The notes beneath the pieces are model-generated. The model had not been told where the DNA came from. It worked only from the letters and a program-made list of their open reading frames with translations, and searched no databases. Below, in pieces: positions 8,555 to 17,900 of a DNA stretch of 63,326 bases; within the stretch, counting starts at the first letter, position 1; every line of letters starts with the position of its first letter. This stretch comes from Andreprevotia lacus DSM 23236 (GTDB lineage: Bacteria; Pseudomonadota; Gammaproteobacteria; Burkholderiales; Chitinibacteraceae): contig NZ_FWXD01000012.1 of NCBI RefSeq assembly GCF_900176275.1, positions 79,018 to 142,343 of the forward strand, in the 5' to 3' direction. The position numbers and the translations under genes were made by a program.

Positions 8555-9832
8555 ATGACCGATCAAGCCCTGCTCGACGAAGTGCTCGGTCTGCGCACCA
8601 TTCTGGAGAACGTCGGCGCTTATATCTATACCAAGGACCTTGACGGGCGCTACACCTACGTCAATTCATTGGTGTGCCAGCTGTTTGGCCGCACCTTGGC
8701 AGAAATCGTCGGCCAGACCGACGAGGCCTTCTTCGATCTGCACTTGTCTGATGAGCTGCGCCGCAACGATCGCTTCGTGCTGGAATCGGGTCAGACGATC
8801 ACGCGGGAAGAGCACAACGTGGTGCGCGAAACGGGTGATACGCGAATTTACTGGACGGTGAAGACCCCTGTGCGCAATGCACAGGGCGTGATCGTCGGCA
8901 TGTGCGGTATTTCCACCGACATTACCGAGCGCAAGGCGCTGGAGCGGGCGCTGGCCGAGCAAAAGCAGCTGCTTGATACCGTGCTCAACAATGCCGATGC
9001 CAATATCTACATGAAGTCGCTGGACCGGCGCTTTTTGTATGTGAATAGCCAGTGCGCCAGTCTGTTGGCCCGGCCGGTAGAGGAAATCACCGGCAAGCGC
9101 GATATCGAGCTGCTGCCGGCCGAGGTGGCCGACCATTTCTGGGAGATGGACAGAAAGGCGTTTGAAACCCACGCCCGGCAGGCGGGTGAGGAGAGCTACA
9201 CCGCGCCGGACGGGCGCACCCTGCATTACTGGAGCATCAAGGTGCCGCTCGATCACCTGGGCTACCCGGATCGGCTTATTGGGTTCTCCAGCGAAATCAC
9301 CGAGTTGTACCAACTGAAGGAAGAGCTGCGCCGCCAGGCCAATACCGATGCGCTGACCAGTACCAGCAGCCGCCGCCATTTCATCGAGCAGGCGCTGCAC
9401 CAGGTCGAGCAGGCACGCCGCTACCAGCAACCGCTATCCTTGCTGGCGCTGGATCTGGATCACTTCAAGCGCGTGAATGACCGTTACGGCCATGCCGGTG
9501 GTGATGCGGTGCTGGTGGCGGTGGCCGGGTTTTTCCGCCGTACCGTGCGCACGGCCGACCTGATCGGCCGGCTGGGGGGCGAGGAGTTTGCCATCCTGCT
9601 GCCCAATACCGATGCGGCTGCCGCATACGCGCTGGCTGGCCGCTTGTGCAGCGGGCTGAGCGAGCTGGACATCACGCTGCCCGGCCCGCAACTGCACCAT
9701 CAGAAAACCAGCATAGGTGTTGCCACGCTGGGCGAGCATGACACCGGTTTTGAGGCGCTGCTGGCCCGTGCCGACCGCGCCCTGTATGCCGCCAAGCATG
9801 CGGGAAGGAACCGGGTCAGGCGTGCTGACTGA
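8555..9832 (+). CDS. Soluble diguanylate cyclase with two PAS domains
   Basis: It is predicted to make c-di-GMP in response to a ligand sensed by its PAS domains. Two PAS/PAC units occupy roughly residues 5-125 and 130-255, each ending in a short helix leading to the next domain. A GGDEF domain follows, with the active-site motif GGEEF at 341-345 and an inhibitory-site RxxD (RTAD) five residues earlier, so it should be active and product-inhibited. No transmembrane segment or signal peptide is visible, so it is cytoplasmic. The start is uncertain: GTG at 8546 adds three residues, and neither start has a well-placed Shine-Dalgarno. It faces the binding-protein gene at 9862-10617 convergently. 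Confidence 0.92.
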   Translation: MTDQALLDEVLGLRTILENVGAYIYTKDLDGRYTYVNSLVCQLFGRTLAEIVGQTDEAFFDLHLSDELRRNDRFVLESGQTITREEHNVVRETGDTRIYWTVKTPVRNAQGVIVGMCGISTDITERKALERALAEQKQLLDTVLNNADANIYMKSLDRRFLYVNSQCASLLARPVEEITGKRDIELLPAEVADHFWEMDRKAFETHARQAGEESYTAPDGRTLHYWSIKVPLDHLGYPDRLIGFSSEITELYQLKEELRRQANTDALTSTSSRRHFIEQALHQVEQARRYQQPLSLLALDLDHFKRVNDRYGHAGGDAVLVAVAGFFRRTVRTADLIGRLGGEEFAILLPNTDAAAAYALAGRLCSGLSELDITLPGPQLHHQKTSIGVATLGEHDTGFEALLARADRALYAAKHAGRNRVRRAD

Positions 9833-9861
9833 TCAGGTGCCTGGTTCGTACTGCGTGAGAA

Positions 9862-10617
9862 TCAATGCTGTTGCGTGTGGGCTTCATACAGTCCGTACTT
9901 GGCCTTGAGGCTTTGCAGCAGCGGGCGCTCCTCCTGCAGGAATTGATCGAATTGCGCGATGACCTCCGGATGTGTGCGCGTCGACAGGAAAAGCTCGGGG
10001 TGATAGTGAGGCAGTTGCTCATGCAGAACGAGGGATTGATCTGTGGCGAGGCCCGCTTGGCGCTGCTGCCAGTTAATGGCGCTTTCTTCATAGAACACGC
10101 CACCGGCCCGGCCTGATCTGACCAGCGCGAGCAAGCTGTCCAGCGTATCGGCAAACTGTATGGTGATCACGCCGTTGGCAATGTCCGTGTGATAGGGCCA
10201 GGCGCCAAAGCCTCGCATTGTCGAGATCGACCCAAGCTCACGCAGCGACTTCCTGCTGTTGGTGGGGAGCACAAACAAACCTTCGGTGGCGCGGTAAACC
10301 GGACCGCTATAGGCAATGCCGCTGTTGCCACGCAGTTGCTCTTGCCATGCGGGGTTGTCGGGAAACTTGAAGTCCAGGCTGGCAGTGTGGAAGTAGCGCT
10401 GGTAAAGGCGTTCCACCGGCAGGGCGACATAACGGAAACGGTGACCGTACTTTCTGGCAAAGCTGTCCAGCACATCCCTGCCGTAGCCTTGGTACTGCGC
10501 AGACGTGCCATCATAAAGCGGGTAAAAATTGATTGCTTCTACCCCAACGGTAAAGTCGCCGCAAAGTGCAGACTGCGCGCCCAACAGCAAGCAGAGTGTG
10601 GCCAGCATCTTTTGCAC
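9862..10617 (-). CDS. Periplasmic solute-binding protein (SBP_bac_3 type), orphan
   Basis: It is a secreted protein of the polar amino-acid binding-protein fold. The GTG start at 10617 keeps a lysine before the hydrophobic stretch LATLCLLLGAQSALC and sits about 9 bases after GGGG. ATG at 10608 is an alternative. The mature part shows the two-lobe pattern: GYGRDVLDSFA near residue 45, a mid hinge near TEGLFVLPT, and a second lobe with DTLDSLLALVRSGRAGGVFYEE. No permease or ATPase gene is nearby. Genes for diguanylate cyclases lie on both sides, so a sensory role for the protein is possible. The ligand is unknown. Confidence 0.7.
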   Translation of the reverse strand: MQKMLATLCLLLGAQSALCGDFTVGVEAINFYPLYDGTSAQYQGYGRDVLDSFARKYGHRFRYVALPVERLYQRYFHTASLDFKFPDNPAWQEQLRGNSGIAYSGPVYRATEGLFVLPTNSRKSLRELGSISTMRGFGAWPYHTDIANGVITIQFADTLDSLLALVRSGRAGGVFYEESAINWQQRQAGLATDQSLVLHEQLPHYHPELFLSTRTHPEVIAQFDQFLQEERPLLQSLKAKYGLYEAHTQQH

Positions 10618-10839
10618 TGTAAAACCCCGTCTCCACGTTCTGTTGACAATATAGCCTGCACTTTTCATTCGGGCAGGCTGCCATGCCTGGTTTGATGTTG
10701 GCACGTGATGCTGTTTTCCTGTCGGCGCACCAGGCTCCCGCCGATGTCTTGCAGTGGGGAAGTGCCTGATATCCGAAGCCCGATTGAATTCAAATAATGG
10801 ATTCGCAAAACCATTGGTGATGCCGGTGCGCGTAGCTAG

Positions 10840-11103
10840 GGCCTGTTAACACTTATTTCACGCTTGCGTTCGGGGTAGTTCGGGATGGAGCGCAAGGCGC
10901 AGAGCGTGCCGCGGTACGGGTACCGCAAGCGGTTTGCAACGCAGCGAACCGCCCGAAATACCCCGAACCCGCAGGGCTGGGCCGCAAAGAGGCCATCTAC
11001 GGCGTTACGCGCCTTGGCAATAACCGGTTATTGCCTGCGTTGCGTGCCTTGTAGCTGACCTCTTTGCGGCCCAGCGCAAGCGCGAAATAAGTGTTAACAG
11101 GCC
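10840..11103 (+). mobile_element. Complete copy B of the MITE-like element
   Basis: It is 264 bp long with terminal inverted repeats GGCCTGTTAACACTTATTTC (left) and its complement at the right with one difference near the inner edge (C/G). It is flanked on both sides by CTAG (10836-10839 and 11104-11107), a probable 4-bp target duplication of YTAR type. Inside are a 20-bp perfect palindrome GGCAATAACCGGTTATTGCC (11015-11034), GCGGTAC/GTACCGC arms, and long imperfect arms bounded by GGGCCGCAAAGAGG. There is no open reading frame for a transposase, so it must be moved in trans. Copy C at 13704-13967 is the same element in reverse, with three base differences (at 10898, 10901 and 10907). Confidence 0.88.
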
Positions 11104-11104
11104 C

Positions 11105-11436
11105 TAGCGCTACCCGGCGTAAACATGGGCGGGTTTGATGCCGCTTATCCACGAGGCAGGGTGCCAAGCTCGGCAACTGGCACGGCGGCGTCCTGTCCTG
11201 CCGCATTCAGCTTGCAGGTGGGGGGCGCCGGCTCCGTCGGGTTGCCAAACGAACTGCGCGGCCGCAGTGTCAAAACGCAGGCCGCCGGTGCAAGCCCGGT
11301 GCGCAATTGCTGCCCCACGGCTACAAAACAGCGTCTGTCCCCTATCATGCATGAGGGGCGCTGCGAATGAAGGCTGGATGGCGTAAAACACAGCCAAAGC
11401 GAACTGCATTGCCTCTCGCAACAGGACAAACAAAAA
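11105..11436. other. Intergenic region, 332 bp, no gene found
   Basis: It lies between repeat copy B and the binding-protein gene at 11437. I see a short hairpin GTGCCA/TGGCAC (about 11161-11183) and an imperfect palindrome around CATGCATG (about 11339-11358). The phrase TTTGATGCCGCTTATCC is close to one at 14872-14888, another intergenic stretch. No ORF with a ribosome site and no known riboswitch core is visible. Confidence 0.5.
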
Positions 11437-12345
11437 ATGAATACAAGCAGCCTTCCGGGCGTTCGAGCCGCTCTGGTTCGACTGCTCGGCACGGTCGCAA
11501 TGGCCTTGGGTGTGCTGGCGCCAAGCGTTGCCTCAAGGGCCGAAGACAGCACCGTTACCTGGCTGATGCCGGACTATCCACCGGTCACCATCATCCAGGG
11601 GCCGGAAAAAGGCACGGGGTACGCGGACATCTTCCTGCGCTATTTTGTCGAGCGCACGCCTGAATACCGGCACAGCATAGAGGCTGCCAGCATGTCGCGG
11701 GTGTTCGGGCTGATGAAGCAGGGGCAGCATGTTTGCCACCCCAGCCTGCTCAAGACGCCGGAGCGCGAGGCCTATGTCGATTTCAGCGATCCGGTCGAAT
11801 TCGTGCTGCCGCATCACATCGTGGTGCGCAGTGACCGGGTGGCCCGCCTCGCTGCATACCGCAATGCAGATGGCAGCATCGACGTGGCCCGGCTGCTCAA
11901 GGACGGCAGTCTGAGAATGACCTATCAGGAAAAACGCGGCTATCCCCCGGTCGTTGCTGATGCCCTGAAAGCGGGGGCAGGGCAGCGCCACGTGATCCAG
12001 ACCAGTGCCGACGACGACGGCCCGTTCCGGCAACTGGCCGGTGGCTGGGTGGACTACATCATTACTTATCCGGATGAGGTCCACTGGTTTGCCAAGCGTC
12101 TGAAATTGCCTGAATCGGTGCAGTTTGCCTATCTGCCTATCGCTGGCTTGCCTGAGTATGTGGTTGGCCATGTCGGTTGCACCAAGGGGCCGTGGGGGCG
12201 CAAGGTGGTGGAGCGCGTCAACGCAATCGTCGCCAAGGCCGGCAAGCGCCCGATCTGGGTGGATGCCGAGGCCCGCTTGCTTGATCCTGCAGCCGCCAAG
12301 CGCTTCGAGGATGTGTATGCCCGCAACTCGCCCTTCCGCCGCTGA
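11437..12345 (+). CDS. Periplasmic solute-binding protein paired with a membrane diguanylate cyclase
   Basis: This is a 302-residue secreted protein with a signal peptide: a basic N-terminus followed by LLGTVAMALGVLAPSVASRA. The mature protein begins with a binding-protein-like strand TVTWLMPDYPPVTI. It has typical two-lobe features such as YADIFLRYF, CHPSLLKTPEREAYVDFSDP and an aromatic-rich region DYIITYPDEVHWFA. It resembles a conserved family of putative binding proteins without transporter partners. The membrane diguanylate cyclase starts 13 bp downstream and should be co-expressed, so the likely job is to pass ligand information to that cyclase. The ligand is unknown. Confidence 0.75.
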   Translation: MNTSSLPGVRAALVRLLGTVAMALGVLAPSVASRAEDSTVTWLMPDYPPVTIIQGPEKGTGYADIFLRYFVERTPEYRHSIEAASMSRVFGLMKQGQHVCHPSLLKTPEREAYVDFSDPVEFVLPHHIVVRSDRVARLAAYRNADGSIDVARLLKDGSLRMTYQEKRGYPPVVADALKAGAGQRHVIQTSADDDGPFRQLAGGWVDYIITYPDEVHWFAKRLKLPESVQFAYLPIAGLPEYVVGHVGCTKGPWGRKVVERVNAIVAKAGKRPIWVDAEARLLDPAAAKRFEDVYARNSPFRR

Positions 12346-12358
12346 ACGGGAAGATGCC

Positions 12359-13666
12359 ATGCGACAGCGCCGGGTATGGGGCCGATACCGCGAATATTAT
12401 GCTTTCTGGGTGCGCGGCATTGCCACCGGGCTGGCACGCCGCATGCTGCTGTGGATATTGTCGATCAGCGCGGTTGCCGCGCTGATGGCAACCTCGATCC
12501 AGCTGTTTTTCGACTACCGGCGTGACCTGTCCGATCTGGAACAGGGCATGCGCTATATCGAGCAGAACCAGCTGCCGGGGCTGGCCGATGCCGCCTGGAA
12601 CTTCAACGTGGCAGGCCTGCGCGTGCAGCTTGATGGCATCGGCCGCTCGCCCTGGGTGGCCGGTGCGACGGTGCGCTATGGCCCCAGCCAGTCGGCCGAA
12701 CTGACCACGGGCGAGATCCGGCTCGACGAGCGCGGCATTCATGATTTCGTACTGCAGCGCAACGGCGTGGTGGTGGGCAAGATTTATATTGCGCCCAATC
12801 TGCAGACGCTCTACGGCCGTACGCTGGACCGGATTGCCATCGTGCTGGCCACGCAGGGGGTGAAATCGCTGGTGATTTCGATCTGCATCCTGCTGGTGAC
12901 CGCCTGGATGGTGACTCGTCACCTGACCCAGATGGCCGGCTTTGCCAAATCATTCGAGCCGGGGCGGCAATTCAAGCCTTTCGTATTGCGGCGCAATCCG
13001 AAAACCCCGCGTGACGAGCTGGCCGTGCTGGCCGACGCCCTCAACGATGCTTATCAACGGCTGTACACCGCGCATGAGTTCGAAGCGCGCCACAACGAGA
13101 TACTCAGCGAGGAAGTCGCGCAGCGCACCGCAGAACTGAGCGATGCGCACCGCAAGCTGGCCAGGCTCGCAGTCACCGACAGGCTCACCGGCCTCGTCAA
13201 CCGGCTGGGGCTGGAGGAAACCTTCGCCCGCGAGCTGGGTGCGGCCCATGCAGGGGGGCGGGCGCTGTCGGTCATCATTGCCGATATCGACATGTTCAAG
13301 GCTGTCAACGATACCTGGGGGCATCAGGCCGGCGATGCGGTGTTGCAGGAGTTTGCTGCCATCCTGATCCGGGAAGCCCGTGGCAACGATGTCGTCGGTC
13401 GCTGGGGTGGCGAGGAGTTTCTGATCCTGTGTCCGCAAACCGGTCTGGAGGGCGCCTGCCTGCTGGCTGAGCGCATGCGCGCCAGTGTGGCGGCACATGC
13501 CTTCCCGGTGATTGGCAGCAAAACCAGCACCTTCGGCGTGGCATCGTTCCGCAGTGGCGACAGCGAAAACAGCTTGCTCAAGCGGGCGGACGATGCGCTC
13601 TATCGCGCCAAAGCCGTCGGCCGCAACAGCGTAGGGCAGGAGGCCGCCGATTCCGATCCGGCATGA
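12359..13666 (+). CDS. Membrane-bound diguanylate cyclase with periplasmic sensor region
   Basis: This 435-residue protein has a first membrane helix at about 29-50 (LLWILSISAVAALMATSIQL), a periplasmic region to about residue 165, and a second helix near 168-187 (SLVISICILLVTAWMV). A linker or HAMP-like stretch and coiled coil follow, then a GGDEF domain. The active site GGEEF is at 350-354, with an RxxD (RGND) inhibitory site five residues before it. The start at 12359 follows GGGAAG with 5-base spacing. Larger upstream in-frame extensions would overlap the binding-protein gene and lack a ribosome site. Stimulus probably comes from the adjacent binding protein. Confidence 0.9.
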   Translation: MRQRRVWGRYREYYAFWVRGIATGLARRMLLWILSISAVAALMATSIQLFFDYRRDLSDLEQGMRYIEQNQLPGLADAAWNFNVAGLRVQLDGIGRSPWVAGATVRYGPSQSAELTTGEIRLDERGIHDFVLQRNGVVVGKIYIAPNLQTLYGRTLDRIAIVLATQGVKSLVISICILLVTAWMVTRHLTQMAGFAKSFEPGRQFKPFVLRRNPKTPRDELAVLADALNDAYQRLYTAHEFEARHNEILSEEVAQRTAELSDAHRKLARLAVTDRLTGLVNRLGLEETFARELGAAHAGGRALSVIIADIDMFKAVNDTWGHQAGDAVLQEFAAILIREARGNDVVGRWGGEEFLILCPQTGLEGACLLAERMRASVAAHAFPVIGSKTSTFGVASFRSGDSENSLLKRADDALYRAKAVGRNSVGQEAADSDPA

Positions 13667-13703
13667 AAGGGCATGCCGGGCCTGCCTGTGCGTGCGGGAC
13701 TAG

Positions 13704-13967
13704 GGCCTGTTAACACTTATTTCGCGCTTGCGCTGGGCCGCAAAGAGGTCAGCTACAAGGCACGCAACGCAGGCAATAACCGGTTATTGCCAAGGCGCGT
13801 AACGCCGTAGATGGCCTCTTTGCGGCCCAGCCCTGCGGGTTCGGGGTATTTCGGGCGGTTCGCTGCGTTGCAAACCGCTTGCGGTACCCGTACCGCGGCG
13901 CGCTCCGCCCCTTGCGCTCCATCCCGAACTACCCCGAACGCAAGCGTGAAATAAGTGTTAACAGGCC
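13704..13967 (-). mobile_element. Complete copy C of the MITE-like element, inverted relative to B
   Basis: It is 264 bp long with the same ends and internal palindromes as copy B, reversed, and differs from B at three positions. Flanks are CTAG at 13700-13703 and 13968-13971. The right flank supplies the TAG stop codon of the minus-strand gene that ends at 13968, so the insertion left that reading frame intact. The element separates the two converging genes. Confidence 0.88.
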
Positions 13968-14693
13968 CTAGGCCAACCCCAGAGCTGCCCGCAGCCCGCG
14001 TATGTCCACACTCGCATGCCCCGGTTGTGCCTGCTGCATCAGCAGCGTGGTGGCTTGGGCTACGCGCTCGCTGGTCAGTGGCGATACCGATTTGGGCAGC
14101 ATGTAGGCAAACTGGCTTAGATAAGCGGCCTTGAAGCGGTTGAGCCAGCCCTTGGGTGCAGGCCCGCTGTGGTAAACGCTGGGGTAGATGTGGCTGACAT
14201 GCTCGAAGGGCAGCAGGGCCAACTGGCGGCCGAGTTCGCTGCCGGCCAGCGGCAGGTGGGTCAGCATCTGCACACTGGCAGCAATGGGCTGCACCAGGCA
14301 GAAGCGCTTGCTGCCGGCGCGCGCGGCAGCCTGTGCCAGTGGCAGGATGTCGTGCTCGGCAACGGCATGCAGGCCGGCATCGCGCTGGTTGGACAGGCCG
14401 CGCGGGCCGACGTGGCAATACACATCGTCCACCTGCGGCAGCACGGCGGCGGCCAGCTCGGCGTGATCCAGCGGTTCGGCGCGCAGCAATACGTCGTCGC
14501 AGCGCGCGGTGCTGCTTACCATGGGTTTGCTGGTCAGCACCCACACCTGGCGGTATTCCACCAGCAAGCGGTTGAGCAGTGCTTCACCCAGCCGGTTCAC
14601 TGCACCGGCAATCAGCGCGGTGCGGCGCTGGTCGCCGGTGGTGGGTGCTTCGTACAGCGCGCCGCGCAGGTCGATGTGGGGTGCGTTGCTCAT
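13968..14693 (-). CDS. Rossmann-like NAD(P)-binding protein of unknown function
   Basis: This 241-residue protein has the feel of an atypical short-chain dehydrogenase or NmrA-like protein. The strand-turn-helix TALIAGAVNRLGEALLNRLL near residue 25 stands where TGATGxxG would be, so the glycine motif is degenerate. Later segments, DDVYCHVGPRG (about 90), KRFCLVQPIAAS (about 130) and HIYPSVYHSG (about 168), match the positions of family core strands. No YxxxK catalytic pair is evident, so enzymatic activity is uncertain. Its TAG stop is formed by the CTAG target of repeat copy C. Nothing nearby points to a pathway. Confidence 0.6.
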   Translation of the reverse strand: MSNAPHIDLRGALYEAPTTGDQRRTALIAGAVNRLGEALLNRLLVEYRQVWVLTSKPMVSSTARCDDVLLRAEPLDHAELAAAVLPQVDDVYCHVGPRGLSNQRDAGLHAVAEHDILPLAQAAARAGSKRFCLVQPIAASVQMLTHLPLAGSELGRQLALLPFEHVSHIYPSVYHSGPAPKGWLNRFKAAYLSQFAYMLPKSVSPLTSERVAQATTLLMQQAQPGHASVDIRGLRAALGLA

Positions 14694-14921
14694 CTCGGAT
14701 CAGACCTTATGGGGCTATGGGGCACTGAATATTTGTTTGTCCACGCCACCATTCGTGCCACTGACGAGCGCAGCGAGGCTCCCAAACGGCGGCGAGGGCG
14801 GGGGCGTGGCATCGAATGGAGCGCATCGCTCGTTCAATCGGCAAAACTGGCGAGAACCCGGCTTGGCCAGGTCCTTGATGCCGCTTATCCGCAAAGGCCG
14901 CTAGCGATATGCATGAAGACG

Positions 14922-17900
14922 CTAGCGGCGGGTGATTTCTTCCCAGATCTTGTTCAGGCGCTTGAGCGATACCGGATAGGGCGTGCGCAGCTCCTGTGCG
15001 AACAGGCTGATGCGCAGTTCCTCCAACATCCAGCGGAAGGGCAGCAGTGGGGCGGTATCGCGGCCTTCGCGCTGCCATTTCTCCAGTTCCTGCTGCCAGC
15101 GTTGCCATAGCTCGGCCAGCTCGGCCGCACGCTGGATGTCGCGTGCCGGGTTCTGCACGCGCTTGTCCAGCCGCACGCGGATGGCTTTGATATAGAGCGG
15201 CAGGCGCGGCATCTGCTCCCACGTTGTGGCGGCCAGAAAGCCGTTATAGACCAGTTGCCCCAATTGCTGTTTCAACTCACCATGGATTTGCCCCGGCTTG
15301 TTCAACAGCGCAGCCAGCGGTGCGTATTCGACCACCACATCGGTGAGCGTACGGATCACTGCATCGCGCACACTGGGCAGGCGCACCTTGGCACGGGCTT
15401 TTTGCGAGTCGAAGTCCTTCTTGCTGCGCGGGGCTTCGTCGTCGCCAAGGAAGGCGCGGTTGCAGATGGCAGTCACGATGTCGGCCATCAGCATGTCCGG
15501 GTTGCCCAGCGCACGGAGTGCAATCGCCAGTTGCTGAAAGTTGGGGACCGACTTTTCCAGCTGTTTCACATGTTCTTTCAGCTCAATGCGCAGCAGTTGC
15601 ACCACGCCTTCGCGGTGCGCAGTGTCGGCAGCATGGCGGGTATCGAACAGTGCGATGCCGCAGCTGGCTTCCTCGGCCACCAGGGCGGGGTAGCCGGTGA
15701 GCTTGCGGCCCTGGCGCTTGATGGTGAGGCTGGCAGGCAGATCGCCGAAGTCCCACTTGGTCAGGCCGGTTTTCTCGATACCGCCGTCGTCGGCTTCATC
15801 GCGGAAGGTCAGTTGCGCCGCATCACCCAACTGGGCGCGGATGGCGATCAGGTCGCGGCCGGAGGCCAGCTCCTGCCTGCCGTCATCGACGATGCGGAAG
15901 TTCATCAACAGATGCTGCGGCAGGTCGCTGGCGTCGAAATCATCGGCGCTGACCGGTTGGCCTGCGCCGCGTGTAACCGCCTGCGCCAGCTGCGGCAGCA
16001 GCGGCGCTTCGCGATCGGCGCTGTCCAGGTCGGTGAGCATGCGGGTGGCGAACTCGGGCACCGGTACGCACAGGCGGCGAATGGCCTTGGGCAGCGACTT
16101 CACCAGCAAGGTGATCTTCTCGCGCAGCATGCCCGGCACCACCCAATCAAACACCGCGTGGTTGACGCGATTGAGCTGGTGCAGCGGCAGGGTGAGGGTG
16201 ACGCCATCCAGCGGATGGCCCGGCTCGAAGCGATACGCCAGCGGCAGCTTGGCCTCGGCCAGGCGGAAGAACAGCGGAAACTGGTCTTCGGTGATGCTGC
16301 TGGCCGAGTGGCTCATCAGGAATTCGCGTGTCAGGTAGAGCACTTTCGGCTCGGCCTGCTCGGCTTTCTTGCGCCATTGTTCAAAGCTGGCGCCGCCCAC
16401 CACGTCGGCCGGCACGATAGCGTCGAAAAAGCGGAACAGCGCCTCTTCGTCCACCAGCACGTCCTGGCGGCGCGCCTTGTGCTCCAGCTCTTCGATCTCC
16501 AGCAACAGTTCCATGTTGTGATCGAAGAACTTGGCATTGCTCTTGTAGTTGAACTGCACCAGCGCCTGACGGATGAAAATCTCGCGCGCTTCGGCCGGGT
16601 TGATGCGCCCGTAGCTGACGCGGCGGCGGTTGACGATGGGCAAGCCGTACAGCGTGACGCGCTCGCTGGCGACGACCTCGCCACGGTCTTTCTCCCAGTG
16701 CGGTTCAAAGTATTGCTTGCTGGTGAGGTGGGCGGCGATGCGCTCCACCCAGTCCGGCTCGATGGCGGCAACGGTGCGGCCGAACACCTTGGTGGTTTCC
16801 ACCAGACTGCCGGCCACGATCCACTTGGGGCGCGCTTTTTTCAGGCACGAGCCGGGGAAGATATTGAACTTGAGCCCGCGTGCGCCGAGGTATTCGTCGT
16901 TCTCGGGCTGCTTCATGCCCAGGCTGCCCAACAGGCCGGTCATCAGCGCCTTGTGGATTTGCTCGTAGGTACCCGGCGTCTGGTTCAACCGCCATTCCAG
17001 GTCTTCCACCGTATCGGCCAGCTGGCGATACAGATCGCGCCATTCACGCATGCGCAGATAGGACAGGAAGTTGTCGTGACACAGATTGAGCAACTGCTTG
17101 TTCGACGTTTTCTCGTTCTGTGCACGCTCGAAGAAAGTCCACAGGTGCAGGTAGGACAGGAAGTCGGATTTTTCGTCGGTGAACTTGGCTTGGGCCCGGT
17201 CTGCCGCCTCGCGCGCCTCAAACGGGCGGTCGCGCGGGTCTTGCACCGACAGGCCCGAGGCGATGATGAGGATTTCTGCCAGGCACAGGTTGTCATGCCC
17301 GGCCAGCAGCATGCGGCCGATACGCGGATCGACCGGCAGCCGTGCCAGCTGCTTGCCCACCGGGGTCAGCTGATTGTCGTCGTCCACCGCGCCCAGCTCG
17401 TGCAGTTGCGCATAGCCGTCGGCAATCAGCTTGCCCGACGGCGCCTCAAGGAAGGGAAATTGATCGACCGCGCCGAGCTTGAGCGCCGCCATGCGCAGGA
17501 TGACGGCCGCCAGGCTGGTGCGGATGATTTCCGGGTCGGTAAAACCGGCGCGCAGATTGAAGTCATCCTCGGAATACAAGCGCACGCAGATGCCGCTCGA
17601 TACCCGGCCGCAACGGCCGGAACGCTGGCGGGCGCTGGCCTGCGAGATCGGCTCGACCTGCAGTTGTTCGACCTTGGCGCGCGGCGAATAGCGTTTGATG
17701 CGCGCCAGCCCCGTATCGACCACGTAGCGGATGCCCGGCACGGTAAGTGAGGTTTCGGCCACGTTAGTCGCCAGCACCACGCGCCTGCCGTTGCCGGGGC
17801 GGAAGATGCGTTGTTGATCTTCGTTGGACAGCCGCGCAAACAGCGGAATGACCTCGGCATCGCGCAGCTTGGCGCGGCGGAATTCTTCGGCGGTTTCGCG

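Noticed and set aside
10840-11103. CRISPR array or integron attC site
   Set aside because: There is no short regular repeat-spacer unit and no integron core; the structure is a single element with inverted ends, found at dispersed sites.
11105-11436. Possible cobalamin or other riboswitch before the binding-protein gene
   Set aside because: I found no conserved core such as a B12 box; only short hairpins are present.
13753-14544. Frame reading through repeat copy C into the Rossmann-like gene
   Set aside because: It lies out of frame with the real gene and uses the palindromic repeat; Arg/Ala-rich composition is typical of a shadow frame.
15255-17750. Long 831-codon frame antisense to hrpA
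   Set aside because: It mirrors the codon periodicity of hrpA on the other strand in GC-rich DNA and has His/Gln/Arg-rich low-sense composition with no motif.
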